Positions 53,773 to 62,343 of a stretch of 64,000 bases of DNA are shown piece by piece (positions within the stretch are counted from its first letter, which is position 1; each line of letters opens with the position of its first letter). The stretch comes from Cytophagaceae bacterium ABcell3. Its GTDB lineage: Bacteria; Bacteroidota; Bacteroidia; Cytophagales; Cytophagaceae. A model generated the notes under the pieces. The model worked only from the letters and a program-made list of their open reading frames with translations, was not told where the DNA came from and did no database searches. The stretch spans positions 1,696,584 to 1,760,583 of the forward strand of contig CP133159.1 in the NCBI GenBank assembly GCA_030913385.1, written 5' to 3'. A program made the position numbers and the translations under genes.

Positions 53773-53816
53773 CTGGATTATGCAATAGAAAGTTTTAATA
53801 CATATTTCAGGTTAAA
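53773..53816 (+). repeat. Dispersed palindromic repeat, copy D (short form)
   Basis: GGATTATGCAATAGAAAGTTT then TAATACATATTTCAGG: it matches copy B but lacks 17 bases between two GCA trinucleotides, as if deleted by recombination between those short repeats. It overlaps the 3' end of the DUF1360-like gene on the other strand. Confidence 0.65.
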
Positions 53817-54120
53817 GTTTATCATAAATCTTGTTGAAAATCAGGACAACGGTGTTAATGCCGGACGAAATAAAAACAGTGAAAATTAGCCTTTCTACAG
53901 TTAATATTTCAAATTCTGGAAGTCCTGTAATATGGGCCAAAAAGTAAATAAGTGCGCCCCACCAAGGTGTCATGCAGATAGGGCATTCGTAAACTGGTTT
54001 TTTTATATAAGAGGGCAGTGTCCTAAGTTTTAGGATAATGGGGTGGAATATCATGCCTCTCCAAGTGGTGGCCTTGATGAAATAGACAATAAACGCAATA
54101 GCAAAAGCTTGTTCAAGCAT
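53812..54120 (-). CDS. DUF1360-like small membrane protein
   Basis: 102 residues with TM segments at about 4-16 and 53-66 and 78-96, and a metal-like YECPICMTPWWGALIYF motif at about 45-60, conserved in DUF1360 proteins often linked to phage or spore contexts. The function is unknown. It is a single gene whose stop overlaps the dispersed repeat copy D. Confidence 0.7.
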   Translation of the reverse strand: MLEQAFAIAFIVYFIKATTWRGMIFHPIILKLRTLPSYIKKPVYECPICMTPWWGALIYFLAHITGLPEFEILTVERLIFTVFISSGINTVVLIFNKIYDKL

Positions 54121-54282
54121 ATTTTTGTTTCTTAGGCCTTTTTTTGTTTTTACCTTTATAATAGTACCTGTTAATGGGACATCATGTTATAAGTTTGATT
54201 TTAGATTAAGTCATTGTGCCGGTGTAAATTGAAGTGTTTTTCTTTTGCTCTGGCCATTAGACTTGTTCGTACTGCGTTATAA

Positions 54283-55056
54283 ATGAATAAACTAGAACTT
54301 AAAGATTTTCTGGAAGAGAAGTATGAAGCATACAACCGCCCTGGTTTCATAGAAAATGATCCCGTGTGCATTCCTCACTTATTTCAAAAAAAAGAAGATA
54401 TAGAAATAATGGGGCTTTGGGCTGCCGTGCTTGCTTGGGGGCAAAGGATTACAATCATTAAAAAATGTAAAGATCTGATAACATTGATGGATGGCGCGCC
54501 TTTTGATTTTATCATGAACCATGAAAGTCAAGACTTGGTGCCATTTTTAAAGTTCAAACACCGCACTTTTAATGATGTGGATACATTATATTTCATTCAT
54601 TTCTTTAGACATTTTTACCAAAACCACGCCACCCTTGAAGATGCTTTTGTTGGTGGGATGTCTAAGGGGGACACGGACATGAAAGGTGGGTTGACAGGAT
54701 TCCATCACCTGTTTTTTGGTTTAGAAGAAGCGCCAGCACGTACTCGGAAACATGTTTCTACGCCTGCCCGAAACTCTGCTTGTAAACGGCTGAACATGTT
54801 TCTTCGGTGGATGGTCCGTAAGGATAATCGTGGTGTGGACTTTGGTTTATGGACTAGGATTGCCCCAAACCAGCTTGTTTGTCCTTGCGATGTGCATGTC
54901 GATCGTGTGGCAAGAAAATTAGGCCTTATTCAGCGGAAACAAACTGATTGGAAAACGGCCGTAGAGTTGACAGAAAACCTTAAAGCCTTAGACCCTGATG
55001 ATCCTGTAAAGTATGATTTTGCTTTGTTCGGGCTAGGAGTTGAGAATGAGTTGTGA
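54283..55056 (+). CDS. TIGR02757/DUF2400-family protein
   Basis: 257 residues. The family hallmarks are MGLWAAVLAWGQRITIIKKC near residue 40, KHRTFNDVDTLYFIHFFRHFY, and a C-terminal HhH-glycosylase-like part with CKRLNMFLRWMVRKDNRGVDFGLW and CPCDVHVDRVARKLGL. It looks related to DNA-glycosylase/endonuclease III folds but has no iron-sulphur cluster. Function unproven. Conserved and widespread in Bacteroidota. Confidence 0.85.
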   Translation: MNKLELKDFLEEKYEAYNRPGFIENDPVCIPHLFQKKEDIEIMGLWAAVLAWGQRITIIKKCKDLITLMDGAPFDFIMNHESQDLVPFLKFKHRTFNDVDTLYFIHFFRHFYQNHATLEDAFVGGMSKGDTDMKGGLTGFHHLFFGLEEAPARTRKHVSTPARNSACKRLNMFLRWMVRKDNRGVDFGLWTRIAPNQLVCPCDVHVDRVARKLGLIQRKQTDWKTAVELTENLKALDPDDPVKYDFALFGLGVENEL

Positions 55057-55130
55057 TCAATATTTCGCTGTTTTAGGTTAAGGAAAAGGGAAAACCGCTT
55101 TTTAAGCTTTTTATGTGCTGACGTACGGTG

Positions 55131-55173
55131 TTTTTTTAAGGTATTTTTAAGGTGCTTTTAAGGGACGTTTAAG
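55131..55173 (+). promoter_or_regulatory. Candidate Pho-box: four TTTAAG repeats at exact 11-bp spacing
   Basis: TTTAAG occurs at 55135, 55146, 55157 and 55168, each exactly 11 bp after the previous. An 11-bp period is the geometry of PhoB/OmpR-type winged-helix response-regulator binding sites. A further TTTAAG lies at 55101. The array ends 11 bp upstream of a promoter -7 box and precedes a porin gene. Confidence 0.65.
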
Positions 55174-55184
55174 TAGATACGTTG

Positions 55185-55192
55185 TATTTTTG
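55185..55192 (+). promoter_or_regulatory. -7 promoter box of the porin gene
   Basis: TATTTTTG fits the Bacteroidota -7 consensus TAnnTTTG. The TTTAAG array occupies the -33 region, as in activator-dependent Pho promoters. The ATG is 37 bp downstream. Confidence 0.6.
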
Positions 55193-55229
55193 TACATAGG
55201 AAAAATGTAATTTTAATAGTATAAGTTTA

Positions 55230-56609
55230 ATGAGAACGAGCATTAAATTACCTTCTTTATTAAAGAAGTTTTCACCCATCCTTTGTTTTTTATTAATAGG
55301 TTTTGTTGTAAATGCACAGGATGCCCCAAAGGCTCCCGAAGAAACTGATCGAAGTGGGGAAGGAGAAGTTGAAGTCCGAAAAGGTGAATCTCGCAGGAGA
55401 CCTGTGATTGATACCCTTACCTATGAAACCCAGCCAGGATTGCCAATGGCGGCCTCTAAAATATACTTCTCAGATAAAAAGTTTACGGTATCTGGTTTTG
55501 GAGAGCTTGCTTATACCAATTATTTGGGGCCGAAAGATGTGCAAAGTGGGGATATCGAGCTTTATATGACCAATCTTTACCGCTTTGTCAGTTATATGGC
55601 TTACAAGCCCAAAGATTGGCTCGTGCTTTACGGAGAGATCTTTGCCGAATATTTTCAAGATTGGGGTCATGAAGCTGATCATGAGATTTTTATAGAAGCT
55701 TTTGCTGATTTTTTGATAGATCGTAGATTTAACCTTCGTGTGGGTACCCATCAGGTTCAGTTAGGGTACGTTAACAACAATGACGAGCCTATTCAGATCT
55801 TTTCTGTTAACAGGCCTGACGTGGAAAGGATTATTATCCCTTCGCAGTGGATTGATTTGGGTATCATGACTTATGGGGCCATAAACAATGACCTTAGCTA
55901 TACCTTTTCTGTTTATCAGGGACTAGATGCCAATAATTTGAGGGGAGGTACCTGGATAAGAGGAGGGCGTGCAAATGCACTGAGGTTTAATTTTAATAGC
56001 TATATCTTAAATTCCCAGTTGAATTACACAGGTATAAAAAATACCACTTTAAGTGCCAGTGGTATATATACCAGAGTGGGTGACGGTGAGGAAGTAGCTA
56101 TGAACGGAGGCTTGGCGCCTGTTACAGCCAATACGGCATTGGTTTCTGGTTATTCTAGAACCGAGCTGAAAAGATGGACGATTATGATGTTGGGTACTTA
56201 TGGACGCATGGGACAAACTGACAGGATCGAGGCATTGACTGGCGAAGTACTTGGTAATTCAGTGTATGGCGGTTACCTTGAAGTAGGTTACGACCTGATG
56301 CCTTTCTTTAAAAGGCGCAACGGGGAAAGAACGCGTACAATGCTGTACAGGTCTGATGAAGTAAGAATGCCTGTGTTTGCACGTTATGAGCGGTTAAACA
56401 CCCACCGTGCTATTCACCCTGATCTTCTTAGACCAGAACATGAGGTCTTCGCTTCTGACTTGCATACATTAACAGTTGGCCTTAACTTTAACCCTAGAAG
56501 AAATATTGTAGTGAAAGGAAATTACCAGTTCAGGTACAACCGGATTCCTTTATCCACTGGAGAGCGTGAAGGAAATAGAGTGGAAATAGGAGCAGGGTTT
56601 ATATTCTAA
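55230..56609 (+). CDS. Outer-membrane porin-like beta-barrel, possibly phosphate-linked
   Basis: 459 residues with a signal peptide (about 1-29, FVVNAQ cleavage). The mature region begins with a charged, Glu/Arg-rich stretch (30-60) and then about 16 amphipathic strands with aromatic girdle residues (FGELAYTNYLG, RVGTHQVQLGYVNN, LNYTGIKNTTLSASGIY). It ends NRVEIGAGFIF with terminal Phe, as outer-membrane barrels do. The 11-bp repeat array upstream suggests control by a PhoB-type regulator, so phosphate uptake is a reasonable guess. It is a single gene with a terminator at 56658. Confidence 0.75.
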   Translation: MRTSIKLPSLLKKFSPILCFLLIGFVVNAQDAPKAPEETDRSGEGEVEVRKGESRRRPVIDTLTYETQPGLPMAASKIYFSDKKFTVSGFGELAYTNYLGPKDVQSGDIELYMTNLYRFVSYMAYKPKDWLVLYGEIFAEYFQDWGHEADHEIFIEAFADFLIDRRFNLRVGTHQVQLGYVNNNDEPIQIFSVNRPDVERIIIPSQWIDLGIMTYGAINNDLSYTFSVYQGLDANNLRGGTWIRGGRANALRFNFNSYILNSQLNYTGIKNTTLSASGIYTRVGDGEEVAMNGGLAPVTANTALVSGYSRTELKRWTIMMLGTYGRMGQTDRIEALTGEVLGNSVYGGYLEVGYDLMPFFKRRNGERTRTMLYRSDEVRMPVFARYERLNTHRAIHPDLLRPEHEVFASDLHTLTVGLNFNPRRNIVVKGNYQFRYNRIPLSTGEREGNRVEIGAGFIF

Positions 56610-57164
56610 TAGCGTAAAGAAGCTAGGACTGACAAAAGTAATAGGTTCTTGCTGTGCAAAAGCTCCCTCCAAATTACTTGAATAATTTGGAGGGGGCTTT
56701 TGTTTTTTCGCTGGATTAGCAAACACTTTTTAATTTTTTAAGGCTATTCATATGGCTTTTCCCCAAATCCGATTTTCTTTTTTTTCAGATGCGTCTAGTT
56801 AGTTGATAAGTTATAATTTTCATTTGTAAAGTTTCTAGATCCTGATGTTAGCATAGCATCAAAGGTGCGCATTAATTAACAACGGGCGATAGCCCTTTGG
56901 TAGTGAATAACAAACCGCCCCCAAAGCCCCAACCGGGGCGCAATAAATATTTTGCCTGTAAGTACTTTGCCCTATTATTTCTCTCGCCCTCATTTGATCT
57001 CTTTGAAGCCATGGACTAAAGCTTTCCTTGTATCATGGATAGTTTGGCTTTAGGGCTGGGTTGAGAAATTAGGCACTAAACCTTATACCCCGGAACTTTA
57101 TTAAGTTGTCCCATTTTCTTATTTTTGAACCTAGTTTCTTTTTTTATAAAAAAATCAGAAGAAA
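56610..57164. other. 555-bp intergenic region with terminator and GC-rich hairpins
   Basis: A terminator for the porin gene lies at 56658-56707. At 56884-56941 are two small GC-rich hairpins (GGGC-GATA-GCCC and GCCCC-AACC-GGGGC), and near 57010-57060 is a GGACTAAAG stretch with partial symmetry. These look like REP-type palindromes. No gene is called. Confidence 0.5.
56658..56707 (+). terminator. Terminator after the porin gene
   Basis: Arms AAAAGCTCCCTCCAAATT and AATTTGGAGGGGGCTTTT (one G.T or mismatch) enclose an eight-base loop and are followed by GTTTTTT. Confidence 0.88.
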
Positions 57165-57911
57165 ATGGCTGGACACAGTAAATGGGCTAATATAAAACAT
57201 CGCAAGGCTGCGATGGACAATAAAAGGGGAAAGCTTTTTACCAAGCTTATCAAAGAAATAAGTATAGCTGCCAAAGAAGGTGGCGACGACCCTACCTCCA
57301 ACTCAAGGCTTCGCTTGGCGATACAAAATGCCAAGGGTGCCAATGTGCCGAAAGACAATATAGAGCGCGCTGTTAAAAAAGGGGCGGGAACGGATAGTGC
57401 GGACTATACAGAAGTAACCTATGAAGGCTATGCGCCCAACGGGGTTGCGGTTTTTGTGGAATGCATGACAGATAACATTCAGCGGACTGTTCAAAATGTC
57501 AGGTCTTATTTCAATAAGGTAGGCGGAAGTCTAAGCACTAATGGTTCTTTGGAATTTATCTTTGACCGGAAAGGTATTTTTACCATCCCTGTTCCTGAAG
57601 GTTTTGATGAAGATGAGTTTACCCTCGAGATTATAGATGCCGGTGCAGAAGAGGTAGAAGTGGAAGATGATTACATAACAGTGGTTTCTGCCATGGAAGA
57701 CTTTGGTAGTGTCCAAAAAGCATTGGACAATATGGGTATCAATGTGGAAAACGCAGAATTGAAACGAATTCCTAATACTACCGTAAGTATAGAAGAAGAG
57801 GACGCTTTTAAAAAAGTTATGAAGGTGATAGATAGCCTAGAAGACGACGATGATGTGCAAAAGGTATGGCATAACTTAGAGATTTCAGAGGCTCAAATGG
57901 ATTTTTTGTGA
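57165..57911 (+). CDS. YebC/PmpR-family DNA-binding regulatory protein
   Basis: 248 residues. The N-terminus AGHSKWANIKHRKAAMDNKR is the family signature, followed by RLAIQNAKGANVPKDNIERA and TYEGYAPNGVAVFVECMTDN. The C-terminal beta domains complete the YebC architecture. Members act as transcriptional regulators, and some relieve ribosome stalling at proline runs. Single gene; no operon. Confidence 0.94.
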   Translation: MAGHSKWANIKHRKAAMDNKRGKLFTKLIKEISIAAKEGGDDPTSNSRLRLAIQNAKGANVPKDNIERAVKKGAGTDSADYTEVTYEGYAPNGVAVFVECMTDNIQRTVQNVRSYFNKVGGSLSTNGSLEFIFDRKGIFTIPVPEGFDEDEFTLEIIDAGAEEVEVEDDYITVVSAMEDFGSVQKALDNMGINVENAELKRIPNTTVSIEEEDAFKKVMKVIDSLEDDDDVQKVWHNLEISEAQMDFL

Positions 57912-57974
57912 TCTTTGAACAACAAATCTAGAGATTCCCCTGTTGTTTAAATAGGATTAAATGAGGAGATAGGT

Positions 57975-58283
57975 ATGATAAAAGAGGAGAATATCCTGAC
58001 CGTAAGATCGGTAATAGGTGATAAAGTTTATAATCCAGAAGGGGAGGAGCTAGGATGTGTAAGAGATATGCTTATAGATCCTGAAACTGGTAAAATTGCA
58101 TACGGAGTTCTAACCTTTCGTGGGTGTTCTGACGGTGGAGATGTGAAAAAGTTTGCAGTGCCTTATGAAGCTTTTGTGCTAAACGAAGAGAAGGACTGCT
58201 TTACACTGAACGTTGATAAAGAAATGCTTGAAAAAGCAAAAAGTCAGGATACTTATCAGGGAAATAAATATTACGTGTATTAA
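57975..58283 (+). CDS. PRC-barrel domain protein
   Basis: 102 residues spanning one PRC-barrel: VRSVIGDKVYNPEGEELGCV with DMLIDPETGKIAYGVLTF. Free-standing PRC-barrel proteins bind diverse partners (rRNA processing, photosynthetic centres) and are often stress-related. ATG follows a good AGGAGA box. The gene is 63 bp after yebC. Confidence 0.82.
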   Translation: MIKEENILTVRSVIGDKVYNPEGEELGCVRDMLIDPETGKIAYGVLTFRGCSDGGDVKKFAVPYEAFVLNEEKDCFTLNVDKEMLEKAKSQDTYQGNKYYVY

Positions 58284-58380
58284 TACCTGATACAAAAGTT
58301 TTATTATATCTCTGTTAAATGAACGTTTAGCAGAGATATTTTTTTTTATATTTGATAAATTAACCATATAATACCCCTTC

Positions 58381-58998
58381 ATGAAAAAGGCTGATAAAGT
58401 CTATAGAGCATTTGTTGAAACTGCCAAATATTTGATTAAAGAGCTTGATTATTACGGAGTAAAGCAATTTAAACAAAAAGAGTCGGAGCAAGGCTGGTCT
58501 ATCGGTCAAGTGTATGACCATTTGATATTTGGTACACAAAATTATCACATCCGTGAGATACAAAACTGTCTAAATAAAACCAAGGGTAGTGAAAAAGGCG
58601 GCAAAACATTTAAAGGAAGGGTGTTTTTTATGTTGGGAAGTTTTCCGCCTGCGAAATTTAAGGGTAAGGATGCAGAAGGGTACCAGCCTGGTCAACCGTC
58701 CAATACGGTCAATGTCAAAGACAACTTATACAGGTTTGTAAAGGTAATGAACCAAGTAGCCCGTGAAATAGACGCAGCCGGTGAGGAGGGATTGAAATAT
58801 AAGACCATGAACCCTTCGCTGGGCATGTTGAATGCGTTAGAGTGGTACAAGCTTATAGAAATGCACTTTAGGCATCACCTAAAGCAGAAGCAAAGGTTAG
58901 ATAAAATAGTAAGGAGTTATATGCGGGAAAGTTTGGAAAGTCAGCGGGCGGCGGCGCTCCCTGGCGGAAAGGACGACTTTGATCCGGACTTGTTATAA
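58381..58998 (+). CDS. DinB-family metal-binding protein
   Basis: 205 residues of helical bundle with the DinB-type histidines in GWSIGQVYDHLIFGTQNYH and EMHFRHHLKQKQRL. DinB-fold proteins are divalent-metal-dependent enzymes often linked to thiol or bacillithiol metabolism. It ends at a strong terminator shared with gap. Confidence 0.8.
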   Translation: MKKADKVYRAFVETAKYLIKELDYYGVKQFKQKESEQGWSIGQVYDHLIFGTQNYHIREIQNCLNKTKGSEKGGKTFKGRVFFMLGSFPPAKFKGKDAEGYQPGQPSNTVNVKDNLYRFVKVMNQVAREIDAAGEEGLKYKTMNPSLGMLNALEWYKLIEMHFRHHLKQKQRLDKIVRSYMRESLESQRAAALPGGKDDFDPDLL

Positions 58999-59004
58999 AG
59001 GCAT

Positions 59005-59037
59005 AAAAAAAACCTCTTCTAGTGAGAGGTTTTTTTT
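59005..59037. terminator. Bidirectional terminator between DinB-like gene and gap
   Basis: A/T-flanked arms AAAAAAACCTCT and AGAGGTTTTTTT enclose a short TCTAGTG loop; it lies between convergent genes. Confidence 0.88.
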
Positions 59038-59052
59038 ATATAGAGTTGTTAA

Positions 59053-60072
<1,020 letters not shown>

Positions 60073-60096
60073 TTATATACTGTAAAATTTAAGTGG

Positions 60097-60104
60097 CAAA
60101 CTTA
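60097..60104 (-). promoter_or_regulatory. Candidate -7 box of gap
   Basis: On the reverse strand TAAGTTTG matches TAnnTTTG, 36 bp upstream of the gap ATG. A weak TTGAC occurs at the -33 distance. Confidence 0.5.
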
Positions 60105-60185
60105 ACACAACTAAAAAGTAAAGTCAACGTAATTTGGCTTTTTTAATGTTTTGATAACATATCTATAAATTTTTTTGAAAATAGT

Positions 60186-60216
60186 TTTGCAGTTTACGAA
60201 AAGCCTCATATCTTTG
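60186..60216 (+). promoter_or_regulatory. Promoter of the tRNA-Glu pair
   Basis: A -33 box TTTG at 60186-60189, a spacer of exactly 19 bp and a -7 box TATCTTTG at 60209-60216 fit the Bacteroidota primary sigma consensus. It lies 83 bp upstream of the first tRNA-Glu, so a short leader is transcribed. Confidence 0.72.
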
Positions 60217-60298
60217 CACCACAATTTCAGAGAAGGGACAGAGCGGATGCGAAAATGTTTAAACATTATCTTTTTTTGTTCGTTCTTTTAACTGATAT

Positions 60299-60370
60299 GG
60301 CCCGTTCGTCTAGGGGTTAGGACGCCAGATTTTCATTCTGGTAACAGGGGTTCGATTCCCCTACGGGCTA
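60299..60370 (+). tRNA. tRNA-Glu (anticodon TTC), copy 1
   Basis: 72 nt from GGCCCGT to ACGGGCT plus discriminator A. The anticodon stem CCAGA/TCTGG holds TTC at 60332-60334, and GGTTCGATTCC forms the T arm. It has a tandem identical copy 31 bp downstream. Confidence 0.97.
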
Positions 60371-60401
60371 CTTACTGACACTTACCATATTTACTAAATA
60401 T

Positions 60402-60473
60402 GGCCCGTTCGTCTAGGGGTTAGGACGCCAGATTTTCATTCTGGTAACAGGGGTTCGATTCCCCTACGGGCTA
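60402..60473 (+). tRNA. tRNA-Glu (anticodon TTC), copy 2
   Basis: Same 72 bases as copy 1 by eye, separated by a 31-bp spacer, so the two are a recent duplication or kept alike by gene conversion. It is followed after 7 bp by a terminator. Confidence 0.97.
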
Positions 60474-60480
60474 CTTTTAC

Positions 60481-60507
60481 AAAGCTTCCACTCCGGAAGC
60501 TTTTTTT
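60481..60507 (+). terminator. Terminator after tRNA-Glu pair
   Basis: Arms AAAGCTTCC and GGAAGCTTT with a five-base loop and a T run follow the second tRNA. Confidence 0.88.
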
Positions 60508-60552
60508 ATTTGTGGGGAAAAATACCATAAAAAGTTTACCTCATTTTTATGG

Positions 60553-60576
60553 CTTGTTGGTGAAAACACCAACAAG
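60553..60576 (+). repeat. Hairpin element, left copy
   Basis: CTTGTTGGTG and CACCAACAAG are perfect 10-bp arms around AAAA. The same hairpin recurs at 61745-61768 and the two bracket the duplicated region. Confidence 0.8.
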
Positions 60577-60611
60577 GGGGGAGAACCCAAAAACCAACAA
60601 CCAAAGCCAGC

Positions 60612-61084
60612 GATAACCTCCAAACTGGTAAGAGCCAAAAAGCAGACAAAAAGAATAACTCCATAATCAGCAGTTCGGTAGCTACTAAGGGCGGGCAGGG
60701 ACTCTATGGCTGGTGTGGGCATATTGCGGCATGTGGGGCGCCTTAATTTTAAAAATGCCGCCATAAAGAACTGCCTCTGACAATAAATCGTCAGTTAAGG
60801 CATTTTTTTGGCAGGGAGGGATTGTGCGTTTAGTGGGTGGCAATATGCCTTTCAGCCATAGTGTCTTTTTTTGGTTACCTTTTTTGGACAAGCAAAAAAG
60901 GTAAGAAAAGGTGGAGAATGAGCTTTAGGTGACATTAGCTCATTAAGGTTATTAAAGATATATTGATGATGCGGTTACCTATTAAGTCGACGGTGCTCTC
61001 ACCGTCAGGTCTAGTATCACTCCGCCACAAACAGCCTATACAGCTTACCGCCAACAGATTGCCGCGGCATTTTTTCATAAGAAA
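60612..61084 (+). repeat. Duplicated unit 1 (period 612 bp)
   Basis: About 470 bp that recurs at 61224-61698 with only about a dozen differences by eye. It holds a terminator-like hairpin near 60765-60815, a TACCTTTTTT / AAAAAAGGTA palindrome near 60878-60905 and a GACGGTG-CTCT-CACCGTC hairpin near 60990-61007. A 68-codon reverse ORF is present in both copies. No gene is recognised. Confidence 0.75.
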
Positions 61085-61129
61085 CTTAAGGATGATTCGA
61101 TGATATGATGATGCAATGATATATAACCT

Positions 61130-61153
61130 GTCATTCCGACGCAGGAGGAATCT
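61130..61153 (+). repeat. CCGACGCAGGAGGAATCT motif, direct copy
   Basis: This motif between the two duplicated units recurs in reverse at 61785-61808. It resembles an intergenic repeat that I recall from other Bacteroidota, which is not checked here. Confidence 0.6.
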
Positions 61154-61223
61154 GTTAGACGCTAGCACCTACCATTGTAAAGACACTCACACTGTTGTTT
61201 TAATACTAACAGCCAAAACTTAC

Positions 61224-61698
61224 GATAACCTCCAAACTGGTAAGAGCCAAAAAGCAGACAAAAAGAATAACTCCATAATCAGCAGTCCGGTAGCTACTAA
61301 GGGCGGGGAGGGACTCTATGGCTGGTGTGGGCATATTGCGGCTTGTGGGGTTCCGGATTTTTAAAAATGCCGCCATAAAGAACTGCCTTTGACAATAAAT
61401 CGTCAGTTAAGGCATTTTTTTGGCAGGGAGGGACTGTGCGTTTAGTGGGTGGCAATATGCCTTTCAGCCATAGTGTCTTTTTTTGGTTACCTTTTTTGGA
61501 CAAGCAAAAAAGGTAAGAAAAGGTGGAGAATGAGCTTTAGGTGACATTAGCTCATTAAGGTTATTAAAGATATATATTGATGATGCGGTTACCTATTAAG
61601 TCGACGGTGCTCTCACTGTCAGGTCTAGTATCACTCCGCCACAAACAACCTATACAGCTTACCGCCAACAGATTGCCGCGGCTTTTTTTTATAAGAAG
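61224..61698 (+). repeat. Duplicated unit 2 (period 612 bp)
   Basis: Second copy of the unit at 60612-61084. In the GACGGTG-CTCT hairpin one C in the 3' arm becomes T, which still pairs with G as a wobble, hinting that the stem matters in RNA. Confidence 0.75.
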
Positions 61699-61744
61699 CT
61701 ATGTCAGGATGACACCACGGTTGGGGGGTACCCTACTTTTGTGG

Positions 61745-61768
61745 CTTGTTGGTGAAAACACCAACAAG
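61745..61768 (+). repeat. Hairpin element, right copy
   Basis: Same 10-bp perfect hairpin as 60553-60576. Confidence 0.8.
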
Positions 61769-61784
61769 GGGGGGATTTACAGAC

Positions 61785-61808
61785 AGATCCCTCCTGCGTC
61801 GGGATGGC
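61785..61808 (-). repeat. CCGACGCAGGAGGAATCT motif, inverted copy
   Basis: Reverse complement of the motif at 61130-61153 with one or two changes. With that copy it forms a widely spaced inverted pair. Confidence 0.6.
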
Positions 61809-61824
61809 ACTGCACATATATACT

Positions 61825-62268
61825 TTACTCCACTTTCTTAATACTTTCAGAGTTTACGCAATAACGCAGCCCACTGGGTTCAGGGCCGTCTGGGAATATG
61901 TGGCCAAGGTGGCAGTCGCAGGTGTTGCACATGATCTCGACCCGTTTCATTCCAAAACTGTTGTCTACTTCATATTTCACGGCATTGGGCTTTACCGGCT
62001 GTGTGAAACTTGGCCATCCTGAGTGTGAATCGTATTTTTCAGCAGAATCAAAAAGTAATGTGCCGCAGCAAATGCATGCATACTTCCCTGGGCCATGGGC
62101 TTCGCAGTACTGGCCTGAGTAGGGGCTTTCTGTGCCTTTCTTGCGGGCTATGTTGTATTGTTCCGGTGTTAATAACCCCTTCCATTCCTCTTCGCTTTTC
62201 TCTATTCTTTGGTCAGGTTTAGGGTTTCCTTTTTGGGTAAAATGTATAATGTCGTTCCAGCGTAACAT
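61825..62268 (-). CDS. msrB: Peptide-methionine (R)-S-oxide reductase
   Basis: 147 residues from ATG 62268 (MLRWNDIIHF); an in-frame ATG at 62298 would add ten residues. Zinc CxxC pairs are ACICCGT and CNTCDCHLGH, SGWPSFTQPV and the catalytic Cys in GLRYCVNSESI complete the MsrB fold. It reduces R-methionine sulfoxide in proteins. There is no signal peptide, so it is cytoplasmic. It is a single gene. An A/T-rich region separates it from the amylase pseudogene. Confidence 0.92.
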   Translation of the reverse strand: MLRWNDIIHFTQKGNPKPDQRIEKSEEEWKGLLTPEQYNIARKKGTESPYSGQYCEAHGPGKYACICCGTLLFDSAEKYDSHSGWPSFTQPVKPNAVKYEVDNSFGMKRVEIMCNTCDCHLGHIFPDGPEPSGLRYCVNSESIKKVE

Positions 62269-62343
62269 ATCAATAGGGTTTAATACTAGTGGGAACACAT
62301 AATAACACTATTTGTTTTAGGTTCAAAATTTTGGGGAAGCCGG

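Noticed and set aside
60685-60891. 68-codon reverse ORF present in both duplicated units (also 61297-61503)
   Set aside because: It is kept in both units but because the DNA is nearly identical there. No start context, no family and the sequence covers hairpins, so coding is not supported.
61577-61864. 95-codon forward ORF running out of unit 2 toward msrB
   Set aside because: It runs through the hairpin and inverted-motif elements and overlaps the msrB stop on the other strand. No domain pattern.
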